A stretch of DNA of 64,000 bases from Paradesertivirga superstes. Lineage in GTDB: Bacteria; Bacteroidota; Bacteroidia; Sphingobacteriales; Sphingobacteriaceae. The stretch spans positions 1,228,864 through 1,292,863 of the forward strand of contig NZ_JBBJCN010000001.1 in assembly GCF_037622515.1 (NCBI RefSeq), given 5' to 3'. Of the stretch, positions 1-9,157 are shown one piece after another. Both the position numbers and the translations under genes were made by a program. Each line of letters begins with the position of its first letter. The first letter of the stretch is position 1. The notes beneath the pieces were generated by a model, which was given only the letters and a program-made list of their open reading frames with translations, was not told the origin of the DNA and ran no database searches.

Positions 1-1540
1 ATGAATGAGGCACTTGTTGCAAGGCCATTTGTTTGCGTTTGTATGCAGGCTCATTTTCAAGTTCCTGTAAACCGTTAGCTGTACGAAGCTTCATACTCAG
101 ATCTTTCAGACGCAAGATGCGTTCTCTTGATTTACGTAACTGCTCTTCTATAGATTCATCGGTTTTATGCTCATCAGGATTATATGCCTGAGGTTCAGGC
201 TCAGGAAGCCTGATTTCTTCTGCTGGCTTGCTCGCTTCAACTACAGGTTCATTAAAATGAAACTCCGACTCTTCTACCTTAAAACCAAACTCAAACCTTG
301 GCTCCTCGGATACTTCAGGTTCTTCTTCCTGTAAAGTATGACGAATATATTGTGTTTCTGTAGATCTTATCTCCTCATTGGCTTTTTCCTTCTGATTGAA
401 GAATCCTGCAAATAAGTCGGGTTGAACCTCAGCAGATTTCATTACCATTTCCTGTTCTTTCAATTCAGGCTCCTGGGGAGGAATGAAAGAGTTCACTGCA
501 TTTACCGGAGTCACCATTGGTGCATTTTCAGGTGTCAGTAAAGAAACTTTACGAACCTGGCTTTTTTCAACCGCACGTTCTTCCTGAGTTTGAAATCCTG
601 TTGCAATTATAGTGACAGACAATTTCTCTCCAAGTTCTTCATCAACGCAATTACCCCAAATTAAATCAGCTGCAAGTCCGGCTTCCTGTTGAATATAGTC
701 AGTAATAATACTAACCTCATCCATAGAAACCTCTTTCGAACCGGAACTGATATTTAAAAGAATATAACGCGCACCTTCTATCTCATTGTCTTTCAATAAT
801 GGAGAAGCCAATGCACCTTCAACAGCTCTGTGAGCACGATTTTCACCTTCAGCAGAATAACTCCCCATGATAGCTACACCACTGCTATTCATAACAGTGC
901 GCACATCCTTAAAGTCAACGTTTATGTAACCCGGAATTGTAATAATTTCGGCTATTCCCTTAGCTGCTGTGGTTAAGATATTATCCGCCTGGGCAAACGC
1001 CGCGCTTAAAGTTAAGTTTCCGAAAATCTCACGTAAGCGATCGTTAGAGATGACCAGGTAAGAGTCTACATATTTTTTAAACTCTTCCAAACCATCTTCC
1101 GCTTGCATTTTTCTGCGTTTTCCTTCAAAAGAAAATGGAGTGGTAATAATTCCAACAGTTAAAATATCCAGCTCTTTTGCGGCTTTGGCAATTATCGGAC
1201 TAGCGCCTGTACCCGTACCACCACCCATGCCGGCTGTAATGAACAACATTTTCGTGTTGCTGCCTAACATTCGCTTGATATCTTCAATATTTTCTATAGC
1301 GGAATTCTTTCCTACTTCAGGTATCGAACCGGCTCCCATTCCTTCTGTAAGACTTGCGCCTAATTGAACCTTATTAGGAATAGGGCTCAATTCTAATGCT
1401 TGTGCATCAGTATTACAGATAATGAAATCCACTCCTGTTATTCCCTGCCTGTACATGTGGTTAACAGCATTTCCACCGCCACCACCAACACCAATTACTT
1501 TGATAATCGATGACTTTTCTTTTAACATTTCAAACTGCAT
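1..1540 (-). CDS. ftsZ: Cell division protein FtsZ (3' end cut by window edge)
   Basis: FtsZ is the tubulin-like GTPase that polymerises into the Z ring at midcell. The frame is open from an ATG at 1538-1540 to the window edge, 513 codons, so the last part of the C-terminus is missing. The nucleotide-binding GVGGGGNAV is at about residues 17-25, the tubulin signature GGGTGTG at 105-111, and the T7-loop region NVDFKDV near 203-209. After the core (about residue 320) comes a long acidic, Pro/Glu-rich linker, typical of Bacteroidota FtsZ, then a basic stretch near the edge (ENEPAYKRKQMALQQ). A second ATG four codons in is an alternative start. It is the last dcw gene, 125 bp after ftsA, and that gap holds a nested inverted repeat. 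Identification is certain; the true C-terminal peptide that binds FtsA is not visible. Confidence 0.97.
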   Translation of the reverse strand, partial: MQFEMLKEKSSIIKVIGVGGGGGNAVNHMYRQGITGVDFIICNTDAQALELSPIPNKVQLGASLTEGMGAGSIPEVGKNSAIENIEDIKRMLGSNTKMLFITAGMGGGTGTGASPIIAKAAKELDILTVGIITTPFSFEGKRRKMQAEDGLEEFKKYVDSYLVISNDRLREIFGNLTLSAAFAQADNILTTAAKGIAEIITIPGYINVDFKDVRTVMNSSGVAIMGSYSAEGENRAHRAVEGALASPLLKDNEIEGARYILLNISSGSKEVSMDEVSIITDYIQQEAGLAADLIWGNCVDEELGEKLSVTIIATGFQTQEERAVEKSQVRKVSLLTPENAPMVTPVNAVNSFIPPQEPELKEQEMVMKSAEVQPDLFAGFFNQKEKANEEIRSTETQYIRHTLQEEEPEVSEEPRFEFGFKVEESEFHFNEPVVEASKPAEEIRLPEPEPQAYNPDEHKTDESIEEQLRKSRERILRLKDLSMKLRTANGLQELENEPAYKRKQMALQQVPHS

Positions 1541-1605
1541 ATCGCTATTAATCAGTTTAGTAGATTTTGAATTAATTAACTATTCCTTCTTGTAATATTA
1601 AATAT

Positions 1606-1665
1606 TTTTCAACAGACGTTTTCCACAATTGTTAATTATGTGGAAAACTCGCCAATTGTTGAAAA
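1606..1665. repeat. Nested inverted repeat in the ftsA-ftsZ gap
   Basis: A perfect 10-bp inverted repeat, GTTTTCCACA at 1618-1627 and TGTGGAAAAC at 1639-1648, flanks an 11-nt loop. Outside it TTTTCAAC (1606-1613) and GTTGAAAA (1658-1665) form a second pair. There is no T-tract on the minus strand, so it does not look like an intrinsic terminator. The arms contain TTTTCCACA, one base from the DnaA-box consensus TTATCCACA, in opposite orientation. It could be an mRNA structure before ftsZ, a protein-binding site, or both. Confidence 0.6.
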
Positions 1666-3015
1666 CTACTTTATATAATCTTCGTCTTTGATATCATCCT
1701 TAATAAACTTGGCCCCTGTCTGAAGCAATTTATCAAACAAGCCAAACGATTTTTTACTTTTTTCCACTAAAGGCTTCTGCGCGAGAACACCAGGCTGCTT
1801 AACGGCCTCCATCAACTCCTCCCCTTTATGAATTCCTTTTATCAATAGGCCTATACCAGTCGCATACATCGGACTTTTTAAATCGTCGTATACATTTTTA
1901 GGCAGGACTTCATTTTTGGCCAGATGTTCGTTCGGGTAACCGATACGGCAATCAAGACCTGTAACGTATTCTACCAATTGCGACAAATGTTTAAGCTGTG
2001 CGCCGCCACCTGTAATTACGATCCCTGCAATAAGCTTCTTTTCATATCCGGAAGACTTTATCTCATAATAAATATGTTCGATAATTTCTTCCATTCTTGC
2101 CTGGATAACATAGGCCAGATTTTTAACTGAAATTTCTTTCGGCTCCCTGCCGCGTAATCCCGGAACGCAAATTATTTCGTTCTCTTTATTTTCATCAGCC
2201 AGCGCAGAACCGAAACGGGTTTTTAGTAATTCTGCCTGGTTCCGCATTACGGAACAACCTTCGCGAATGTCTTCAGTAACACTATTTCCGCCAAATGGGA
2301 TAACAGCTGTATGACGAATAATTCCTTCATGAAAAATTGCCAGATCAGTGGTTCCACCACCTATATCTACCAGCACTACTCCTGCCTCTTTCTCTTCGTC
2401 GCTTAAAACAGATTCTGAGGATGCCAAAGGCTCAAGAATCAATTCCTGAGTTTCCAAGTTTGCATTTCCTACACATTTAAGGATATTTTTAACAGCACTA
2501 ACATGACCTGAAATAATATGGAAATTTGCTTCAAGACGTACTCCCGCCATACCGATCGGATCTTTGATACCAGGCTCATTATCTACAGTAAATTCCTGAG
2601 GAAGGACATGGATAATCTCTTCTCCAGGAGGCATAACCAGCTTGTACATATCTTCAATAAGCTTGTCAATATCCTTACGCTGGATCTCATTATTTAAGTC
2701 TTTCCGGGTTAAAATCCCACGATGCTGGAGACTTTTTATATGCTGCCCTGCTATGCCCACGTTAACAATTTTAACATCGACATTAGATTGGGAACTCGCT
2801 TCATCAACAGCAGCCAGAATTCCCTGAACTGTTTTCTGAATATTTGATACAACACCACGCGTCACACCAGCCGATTCGGCTTTCCCTATCCCTAATATTT
2901 CTATTTTACGCTGACCATTTCTGCGGCCAACAATCACGCAGATCTTTGTAGTGCCTATATCTAAGCCTACAACAATGGGTGACCCTTTTGATAATGTAGA
3001 AGTATCTTTTTCCAT
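1666..3015 (-). CDS. ftsA: Cell division protein FtsA
   Basis: FtsA is the actin-like ATPase that tethers FtsZ filaments to the inner membrane and recruits later divisome proteins. The 449-residue product has the phosphate-1 motif GLDIGTTK at 17-24, the SHS2/1C domain between about 90 and 170, the phosphate-2 motif DIGGGTTD at 217-224 and an adenosine-motif-like VITGGGAQL near 332-340. The C-terminal tail after about 405 ends in a short charged helix (FGLFDKLLQTGAKFIKDD) that fits the membrane-targeting amphipathic helix. It lies 10 bp after ftsQ and 125 bp before ftsZ in the usual order. Length is slightly above the E. coli protein, as is common in this phylum. Confidence 0.97.
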   Translation of the reverse strand: MEKDTSTLSKGSPIVVGLDIGTTKICVIVGRRNGQRKIEILGIGKAESAGVTRGVVSNIQKTVQGILAAVDEASSQSNVDVKIVNVGIAGQHIKSLQHRGILTRKDLNNEIQRKDIDKLIEDMYKLVMPPGEEIIHVLPQEFTVDNEPGIKDPIGMAGVRLEANFHIISGHVSAVKNILKCVGNANLETQELILEPLASSESVLSDEEKEAGVVLVDIGGGTTDLAIFHEGIIRHTAVIPFGGNSVTEDIREGCSVMRNQAELLKTRFGSALADENKENEIICVPGLRGREPKEISVKNLAYVIQARMEEIIEHIYYEIKSSGYEKKLIAGIVITGGGAQLKHLSQLVEYVTGLDCRIGYPNEHLAKNEVLPKNVYDDLKSPMYATGIGLLIKGIHKGEELMEAVKQPGVLAQKPLVEKSKKSFGLFDKLLQTGAKFIKDDIKDEDYIK

Positions 3016-3025
3016 ATTTAACGTG

Positions 3026-3892
3026 TTAGTATTTTACTGTATCCTGAATATTGTTAAGAGCATCATGGTTAATTTTTTGCAAAAGCCTGGTAACTGGTAC
3101 AATTAAAGTGCTGTCAATTACATTCTTTACGCAAACAACCTGATTTGTATATTTAATATTTATAGTTTTATAAGTGTCCCAACCTACTGCCGGAAGCGCC
3201 GTTTTATAAAAAGCCAAAAGGTTTCCCATCTTGATTTTCAGTGAATCGGCATTACCCAGTATAATTTTATGATTTCCGACACGCGGAACCATTTCTATTT
3301 CACTTTTCTGATTGACATACAATTGCTCTATCTGTTCCCGCCATAAGGTATCACCCTCAATGTAAAGAGCTGTTTTATAAAGATCTCTGGCCAGGTTTGT
3401 CCGCAGCGTATCTACCCTATTACCAAATGGTTCCAAAATGTATCCGTTAGCAACCAGCACGTGCGCTGTAAAATTGGAAGATGTCGGCATTTTCAACCCT
3501 TTTTCATCAATGTAAAAATCCTGGCTGGTTAAGTTCAGAATCCTTAAAACGGGCTCCCGCTGACGAATCTTAATATTTATAATACCGTTCATGTCAGCAA
3601 AAACTTTTGCTTCTTCGATATAAGGATTCGCTTTCAGTGAATTCTCGATATAATGTATGTCTATTTTATGCAAACTAAATCCAAGCAAAGATCCCGGGTT
3701 CTTTGACAGCATTTCGTCAATGTCGGCCCGTTCGATAAAACTATTTACCTCGGGGATAATTACGTTTACATTAACACATTTAATCTCGCTTTTCTTAATT
3801 TCAATAAAACTCATAAGCGTTACCAGGCCCCCCAGGCTTATCAGCCAGAGAAATCCGTATAATACCGCTTTCCAATTTATTTTTTTAAGCAT
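3026..3892 (-). CDS. ftsQ: Cell division protein FtsQ/DivIB
   Basis: Bitopic divisome protein linking cytoplasmic and periplasmic assembly steps. From the ATG at 3890-3892 the product has about 288 residues: a short cytosolic tail, one membrane segment (about residues 9-29), then a periplasmic region with a POTRA-like section and the FtsQ beta domain. An in-frame TTG at 3896-3898 would add two residues; the ATG is preferred. It overlaps the murC stop by 8 bp (ATGCTTAA), suggesting translational coupling. Sequence conservation of FtsQ is low, so the call rests on topology, length and its fixed place between murC and ftsA. Confidence 0.9.
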   Translation of the reverse strand: MLKKINWKAVLYGFLWLISLGGLVTLMSFIEIKKSEIKCVNVNVIIPEVNSFIERADIDEMLSKNPGSLLGFSLHKIDIHYIENSLKANPYIEEAKVFADMNGIINIKIRQREPVLRILNLTSQDFYIDEKGLKMPTSSNFTAHVLVANGYILEPFGNRVDTLRTNLARDLYKTALYIEGDTLWREQIEQLYVNQKSEIEMVPRVGNHKIILGNADSLKIKMGNLLAFYKTALPAVGWDTYKTINIKYTNQVVCVKNVIDSTLIVPVTRLLQKINHDALNNIQDTVKY

Positions 3893-5240
3893 TAGCAAGT
3901 ATATTTTTTAATGGCTGAACCAGAGTATCAATATCACCCGCACCTACGGTCAATAATAATTCAGGTTTGTCCTTCTTAATAATTTCAATGGCCTCATCCA
4001 TTCCGCAAATCTGTGCAGACGAGGAAGTCATCTTCTTTAAAATAATTTCCGAACTGACGCCTTCAATTGGCAATTCCCTTGCAGGATAAATATTCAGAAG
4101 TAAAAGCTCATCAGCCATTCCAAGCACTTCAGCGAATCCGTCAGCAAAATCGCGGGTACGTGTAAAAAGATGAGGCTGAAACAGCACGGTTAGTTTCTTG
4201 TCAGGATATAAAGATTTCACCGCTGTTATGCATGCTCTCAGCTCTTCCGGATGATGAGCATAATCATCGATAAATATAGTTTTGTCGCTCTTTAAGATAT
4301 ACTCGAACCGGCGTTTAACTCCTGTAAATTCTTTTAAGGCGACTTTAATTTTATCGGGATTGATACCTAATAAAAGACCAGCCTGTATTGCACCTACAGC
4401 GTTTTCCACGTTATGTAATCCAGGAAGACCAAGCTCAATGTTTTTAATTTTTACATCACTTGAATTGAAATCAAAAAAGAAAGTCCCTTTTTTAATAAAT
4501 ACATTCTCTGCAAATACGTCTGCGTTGCCTTTAGCTGAATATGTCACCCCGCCTTCAAGTTCAAGACCTCTCTTATGAATTAACGTGCCCCCATTCTTTA
4601 GTTGCGATGCAAAGAGCTTAAATGACTCCTTAACAGACGCATCATTACCATAAATATCTAAATGGTCTGCATCCATAGAAGTAATTATTGCAATATCGGG
4701 GTGCAAGGTCAGGAAAGAGCGATCGTACTCATCCGCCTCAACTACCATTACATTATTGTCGCCAAACAATATATTGGTATTATAATTGGAGGCGATCCCG
4801 CCAAGAAAGGCTGTGCAATCGTATCCTGTATGCTTAAGAATATGAGCCACCATACTTGAAGTGGTAGTTTTACCATGTGTGCCGGCTACGGCGATAGTAA
4901 ACATCTCTTTGCTGATAATACCCAGAACCTGCGACCGCTTTTTCAAATCAAAGCCTTCGTTTTTGAAGTAATTTAATATCTCAGAATCTTTAGGGATTGC
5001 AGGTGTAAAAATAACCAGAACAGCTTCGGTGTTTACACAAAAATCAGCCGGAATTTCAACGGCTTCATCTGAATAAGTTATACGGATACCTTCATCAGCA
5101 AGTGTATTTGTTAAATCGGTCTGAGTTCGATCATAGCCGGCCACATCGCATCCCCTTTTATGGAAATAACGTGCCAGGCCGCTCATGCCGATTCCTCCGA
5201 TCCCTACTAAGTATACTTTTTTGATGTTAGATAATTCCAT
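3885..5240 (-). CDS. murC: UDP-N-acetylmuramate--L-alanine ligase MurC
   Basis: Cytoplasmic ATP-dependent ligase adding L-Ala to UDP-MurNAc, the first peptide step of peptidoglycan synthesis. The 451-residue product shows the N-terminal Rossmann motif GIGGIGMSG at 13-21, the Mur ligase P-loop AGTHGKTTT at 119-127, the central-domain region EADEYDRSF, and C-terminal DDYAHHPEEL, all diagnostic of MurC. Length is normal. It overlaps ftsQ by 8 bp and follows murG after a 67-bp spacer made of purine-rich then pyrimidine-rich short words. Confidence 0.97.
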   Translation of the reverse strand: MELSNIKKVYLVGIGGIGMSGLARYFHKRGCDVAGYDRTQTDLTNTLADEGIRITYSDEAVEIPADFCVNTEAVLVIFTPAIPKDSEILNYFKNEGFDLKKRSQVLGIISKEMFTIAVAGTHGKTTTSSMVAHILKHTGYDCTAFLGGIASNYNTNILFGDNNVMVVEADEYDRSFLTLHPDIAIITSMDADHLDIYGNDASVKESFKLFASQLKNGGTLIHKRGLELEGGVTYSAKGNADVFAENVFIKKGTFFFDFNSSDVKIKNIELGLPGLHNVENAVGAIQAGLLLGINPDKIKVALKEFTGVKRRFEYILKSDKTIFIDDYAHHPEELRACITAVKSLYPDKKLTVLFQPHLFTRTRDFADGFAEVLGMADELLLLNIYPARELPIEGVSSEIILKKMTSSSAQICGMDEAIEIIKKDKPELLLTVGAGDIDTLVQPLKNILANA

Positions 5241-5307
5241 AATTGTTGAGGTTAAAGCTGAAAGCTCAAAGGTGAAAGGGATTATGCAAGCCTTAAACCT
5301 TATCGCC

Positions 5308-6423
5308 TTACCTTAGGCCTTTCTCCTTTCCGGCTATTTTTAAAACTTCTTTTGCTATTATTTCATCAGCATCAGGCAAAGCCATCCTGCTGATGTTATT
5401 TCCTAAATCAATTAATTTTTGATCGTTTTCTAAAAGGCTTAATGCTGCATCTACGAGTCCCCGCTCGGCATTCATATCGGCAATTAAAATTGCCGCGTTG
5501 TTTTTAACTAATGCAGCAGCGTTTTTCGTCTGATGATCCTCTGCTACGTTTGGTGAAGGCACCATGATAACTGGTTTGCCTATTACACATAATTCGGCGA
5601 TAGTTCCTGCCCCGGCCCTGGAAACTATTACATCTGCCGCAGCATAAGCAAGGTCCATACTATTTAAAAATTCGGTTATTCGAATACTTGAATGTATTTT
5701 CTCCCCAACCTGCTCCATGATTGAGGTATAATAATACTTTCCAGTTTGCCAGATTAACTGAACATCAGCAGATATCAGTTTATCAAGGCCTGCCAGCATG
5801 CTTTTATTTAAAGTTCCGGCGCCTAAACTCCCCCCTATAACGAGCATTGTCTTCTTTGTGGCAGATAAACCAAATGATGCCAACCCTTGTTCCCGTTTAC
5901 CCGCAATACTAACCGACTCCCGTCTTATAGGATTTCCAGTTAACATTAATTTATCAGCCGGAAAGAACTTATCCATTCCTTCAAAGGCAACACATATTTT
6001 TTGCGCTTTGGCGCCTAACTTCTTATTAGTGACTCCGGCATAGGAGTTTTGTTCCTGGATCAAGTAAGGAACATTCATCTGCCCGGCAGCGTACAGCAAG
6101 GGTCCGGAAGCATAGCCACCGACTCCAACTACCACATCGGGCCTGAAAGATTTAATTACCGACCGGGCCTTCCATAAACTTTTTAAGATTTTCAAAGGCA
6201 ACAGTATATTCTTCCATAAGGCTTTGCGCTGAAAACCCTGAATATCTAATCCTATTATTTTGTAACCGGCAGCTGGAACTTTCTCCATTTCCATTCTGCC
6301 ATTAGCGCCCACAAAAAGCACTTCAATAGCAGGGTCTATGCGTTTTAATGCATTAGCTATCGAAACAGCAGGAAATATATGTCCTCCCGTTCCTCCTCCG
6401 CTTATGATTACTTTTATTGACAT
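5308..6423 (-). CDS. murG: UDP-GlcNAc:lipid I N-acetylglucosaminyltransferase MurG
   Basis: Inner-face, membrane-associated GT-B glycosyltransferase converting lipid I to lipid II. The 371-residue product begins with the G-loop ISGGGTGGHIFPA (GGGTGGH at 9-15), carries VGVGGYASGP near 110, the UDP-GlcNAc binding region VIGGSLGA, and the C-domain signature SRAGAGTIAELC with the following KPVIMVPSPNVAEDHQ. Length is normal. It is preceded by ftsW and followed by murC, both spacers being short repeat-word sequences. Confidence 0.97.
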   Translation of the reverse strand: MSIKVIISGGGTGGHIFPAVSIANALKRIDPAIEVLFVGANGRMEMEKVPAAGYKIIGLDIQGFQRKALWKNILLPLKILKSLWKARSVIKSFRPDVVVGVGGYASGPLLYAAGQMNVPYLIQEQNSYAGVTNKKLGAKAQKICVAFEGMDKFFPADKLMLTGNPIRRESVSIAGKREQGLASFGLSATKKTMLVIGGSLGAGTLNKSMLAGLDKLISADVQLIWQTGKYYYTSIMEQVGEKIHSSIRITEFLNSMDLAYAAADVIVSRAGAGTIAELCVIGKPVIMVPSPNVAEDHQTKNAAALVKNNAAILIADMNAERGLVDAALSLLENDQKLIDLGNNISRMALPDADEIIAKEVLKIAGKEKGLR

Positions 6424-6424
6424 G

Positions 6425-6535
6425 TTTTCTATTTAATGAATGAGTGAGTGAATAAATGAGTGAATGAGTGATTATGGTTATTCCTTCATTCTATCATTCA
6501 ATCCTTCTATCATTCAGTCCTTCTATCATTCTCCT
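6425..6535. repeat. Two-part short-word repeat spacer between ftsW and murG
   Basis: The first half (about 6434-6471) is built from overlapping AATGAGTG/AATGAATG words. The second half (6491-6535) is a tandem repeat of period 16, CTATCATTCAATCCTT, with about 2.7 copies and the core CTATCATTC at 6491, 6507 and 6523. The halves are roughly complementary (GAATGA against TCATTC), so an imperfect hairpin is possible in the mRNA. No gene or terminator is seen here. Confidence 0.75.
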
Positions 6536-7723
6536 TTAAATTTCGCCTACTATTACTTTCTCTTCATTATTACCCAAACCGTCTTTCTCGCGTTTCTTTT
6601 CTTCTACGTCTCTGCTAACACTTAAAATAATTCCAAAGGCAATGCTTGTAAATAGCATGGATGTTCCTCCCATACTAACTAATGGAAGCGGAACCCCGGT
6701 AACCGGGCCCAGTCCTACTGCTACAGCCATATTTGCAAATGCCTGAATGGTCAAACTAAAACTTAATCCAGCGGCAAGCAATGCACCAAATGCTTTGGGG
6801 CTTGCTGTTACAATCAAAATACATCGATACAAAAAGACCAGATAAATTATCACCAGTACCACACCTCCGAATAAACCGTATTCTTCAATAATTAAAGCAT
6901 ATACAAAGTCGGAATATGGATGAGGCAGAAAGTTTCTTTGAGTACTATTTCCCGGTCCTTTTCCAATTATACCCCCGGTAGCGATTGCAATTTTTGCCTG
7001 GTTAGCCTGAAATGACTTATCCGAATTTGCCTGTTCCGGGTGCAAGAAAACGTTAATACGTGATTTATATGTTTCTCTTCTGGGTCCAAGAAAAACCACC
7101 CCCGCCAATAATATTAAACCAGCCAAACAAACAATCGAGATTTGCTTTATACTGATCCGGCCGATGATGAGCAGTAAAATACTAACTCCAAACAGCATTA
7201 AAGCGGTTGAAAGGTTTGCAAGAGCAATTAAAATGAATACTGCGCAAACTGAACCCATAATAGGAAGGAAAGCCTTTTTTACATCCTTTATATTTTCCTG
7301 CTTACGTGTAAGCATTCTCGCCAAAAAAGTAATTAAAGCCAGCTTAGCCATGTCAGATGTTTGGAAAGTCTGGGTAGTAAAGGGAATGGTTACCCACCTG
7401 CTGGCATCATTAATGGTATTTCCAAAAATCAATGTATAAAACAGAAGAGGTATGGTTATAACCATTAACAATTTAGAAATGCCTGCATAATAACGGTAAT
7501 CGAGCAAATGCGAAAAATACATTAGGGCAATACCGCCAACTATAAAAATCAAATGCTTCATCAATATACTTTCGGCTCCAACCCCTCGCTTGTACGCAAG
7601 AGTTCCGGTAGCACTATAAACTGCAAGCAGAGACCATACTGAGAGTAAAATTACAATCAGCCAGATCCAGCGGTCGCCTTTAGTTTTATTTAGTATAGCG
7701 TTGAACATTCTTTTTAAAGTCAA
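6536..7723 (-). CDS. ftsW: Lipid II polymerase FtsW (SEDS family)
   Basis: SEDS-family integral membrane glycosyltransferase that polymerises lipid II at the septum with its partner FtsI. The 395-residue product has about ten hydrophobic segments, the conserved IIGKGPGNSTQRNFLPHPYS loop in the middle (IGKG...N) followed by DFVYALIIEEYG, and GLGPVTGVPLPLVSMGG near the C-terminus, all SEDS signatures. The charged C-terminal tail (after about 370) is cytoplasmic. Position between murD and murG is the usual one for FtsW and argues against RodA. Confidence 0.95.
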   Translation of the reverse strand: MTLKRMFNAILNKTKGDRWIWLIVILLSVWSLLAVYSATGTLAYKRGVGAESILMKHLIFIVGGIALMYFSHLLDYRYYAGISKLLMVITIPLLFYTLIFGNTINDASRWVTIPFTTQTFQTSDMAKLALITFLARMLTRKQENIKDVKKAFLPIMGSVCAVFILIALANLSTALMLFGVSILLLIIGRISIKQISIVCLAGLILLAGVVFLGPRRETYKSRINVFLHPEQANSDKSFQANQAKIAIATGGIIGKGPGNSTQRNFLPHPYSDFVYALIIEEYGLFGGVVLVIIYLVFLYRCILIVTASPKAFGALLAAGLSFSLTIQAFANMAVAVGLGPVTGVPLPLVSMGGTSMLFTSIAFGIILSVSRDVEEKKREKDGLGNNEEKVIVGEI

Positions 7724-7724
7724 A

Positions 7725-7803
7725 AATTAAAAGTCAAAAACTACCCGACTTCATCTGCACATCCCCGTCATTTGCACATCTGCACATCCTTGTCATTTGC
7801 CCA
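7725..7803. repeat. Short-word repeats in the murD-ftsW gap
   Basis: Two tandem 25-bp units, TCTGCACATCC...CATTTGC(A/C)CA at 7754-7778 and 7779-7803, are identical at 22 of 25 positions. Next to them, 7726-7741 repeats AAAGTCAAAAATT-type words that recur at 14,405-14,432 and 50,503-50,560. No coding potential is seen. Confidence 0.75.
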
Positions 7804-7807
7804 TTAT

Positions 7808-9157
7808 TTAAAGTTCCCTTATTGCTGCTTTAAACTGGTTCCCCCGATCTTCATAATTTCGGAACAAATCAAAACTGGCGCATGCCGGAGAAAGTAAAAC
7901 AGTATCACCTTTAGTTGCTAAATGATAGGCTATCTGCACCGCTTCTGATGCCGAAAATGTATTTACAATTACATCCACATCATCTTCAAAAGCGTCATGG
8001 ATTCTTTTATTGTCTTTACCAAGACACACAATCGCCTTCACCTTGCTTCTCACCAGGTCGCGCAACATGCTATAATCGTTTCCTTTATCAACTCCTCCCA
8101 GAATAAGTACAACATCTGTGGTCATACTTTCAAGGGCATACCAGGTTGAATTAATATTGGTTGCTTTAGAATCATTTATAAAATCAATGCCCGAAATTTT
8201 CCCTGCATGCTCCAGACGGTGCTCGATATTCTTATAACTTCCCATACTTTCACGGATGGTATCGTTACGAAGTTCAAGTACTTTAGCCAAAATACCTGAG
8301 GCCATGGAGTTATAGATATTGTGTTTGCCCTGTAAGGCAAGTTCTGTGATCGACATAGTGAATGTAGGTTGATTATTATTCAGGTTTATAATTAGTTCGT
8401 TGTCTTTTAAATAAGCGCCATTGCTTACCTCTTTCTGAATTGAAAAAGGATAAGACCTGGCATAAACTTTATGGCGTTCTAAGCCCTTTACTATTTCAGC
8501 ATCATCTGCACAGTAAATAAAAACATCATTTTCAGTTTGATTTTGAAGAATGCGAAACTTGGAGTCGGCATAATTCTCCATTTTATAGTCGTACCTGTCA
8601 AGATGATCAGGCGTAATATTTAAGAGGACTGCAATATCGGCCTTAAATCCGCTCATATCATCCAGCATAAAACTACTTATCTCCAGCACGTACCAATCAA
8701 ATGTTTCAGCAGCTACCTGGCGGGCAAAGCTCTTACCTATATTTCCGGCTACACCAACGTTCAGACCAGCATTCTTAAGAATGTGGTAGCTGAGCATGGT
8801 AGTAGTTGACTTGCCATTTGATCCGGTAATACAAATAGTTTTAGCATCTGAATATCTGTCCGCAAATTCAATTTCTGAAATTACCGATATCCCCTTAGAC
8901 CTAATTGCCTTTATAATCGGGGCTTTCTCAGGAATACCCGGACTTTTTATGATTTCTCCTGCTCTTAAAATAATCTCTTCGGTATGCATTCCTTCTTCGT
9001 AAGGAATTTTCAAATCATCCAGTTCGTGCTTAAAAATCTCGGGTATTTCCCCTGAATCAGAAACAAAAACCTCGAAGCCCTGCTTCCTGGCCAGAAGTGC
9101 AGCACCTGTTCCGCTTTCGCCTGCGCCTAAAATCACTATGTATTTCTTCTCTTCCAT
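7808..9157 (-). CDS. murD: UDP-N-acetylmuramoyl-L-alanine--D-glutamate ligase MurD
   Basis: Cytoplasmic ATP-dependent ligase adding D-Glu to UDP-MurNAc-L-Ala. The 449-residue product shows an N-terminal nucleotide fold with GAGESGTGAA at 11-20, the P-loop TGSNGKSTT at 111-119, LNITPDHLDRY in the central domain, and the C-terminal DSKATNINST and LILGGVDKG blocks typical of MurD. Its ATG directly abuts the mraY stop (1-bp overlap at 9157), implying coupling. Length is normal. Confidence 0.97.
   Translation of the reverse strand: MEEKKYIVILGAGESGTGAALLARKQGFEVFVSDSGEIPEIFKHELDDLKIPYEEGMHTEEIILRAGEIIKSPGIPEKAPIIKAIRSKGISVISEIEFADRYSDAKTICITGSNGKSTTTMLSYHILKNAGLNVGVAGNIGKSFARQVAAETFDWYVLEISSFMLDDMSGFKADIAVLLNITPDHLDRYDYKMENYADSKFRILQNQTENDVFIYCADDAEIVKGLERHKVYARSYPFSIQKEVSNGAYLKDNELIINLNNNQPTFTMSITELALQGKHNIYNSMASGILAKVLELRNDTIRESMGSYKNIEHRLEHAGKISGIDFINDSKATNINSTWYALESMTTDVVLILGGVDKGNDYSMLRDLVRSKVKAIVCLGKDNKRIHDAFEDDVDVIVNTFSASEAVQIAYHLATKGDTVLLSPACASFDLFRNYEDRGNQFKAAIREL

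Noticed and set aside
1606..1665. Chromosome replication origin
   Set aside because: Only two DnaA-like words, each with a mismatch, and no dnaA, dnaN or GC-skew context; kept only as a regulatory possibility.
6425..6535. CRISPR-like array
   Set aside because: The repeats are contiguous 8- to 16-bp words without unique spacers and no cas genes are present.
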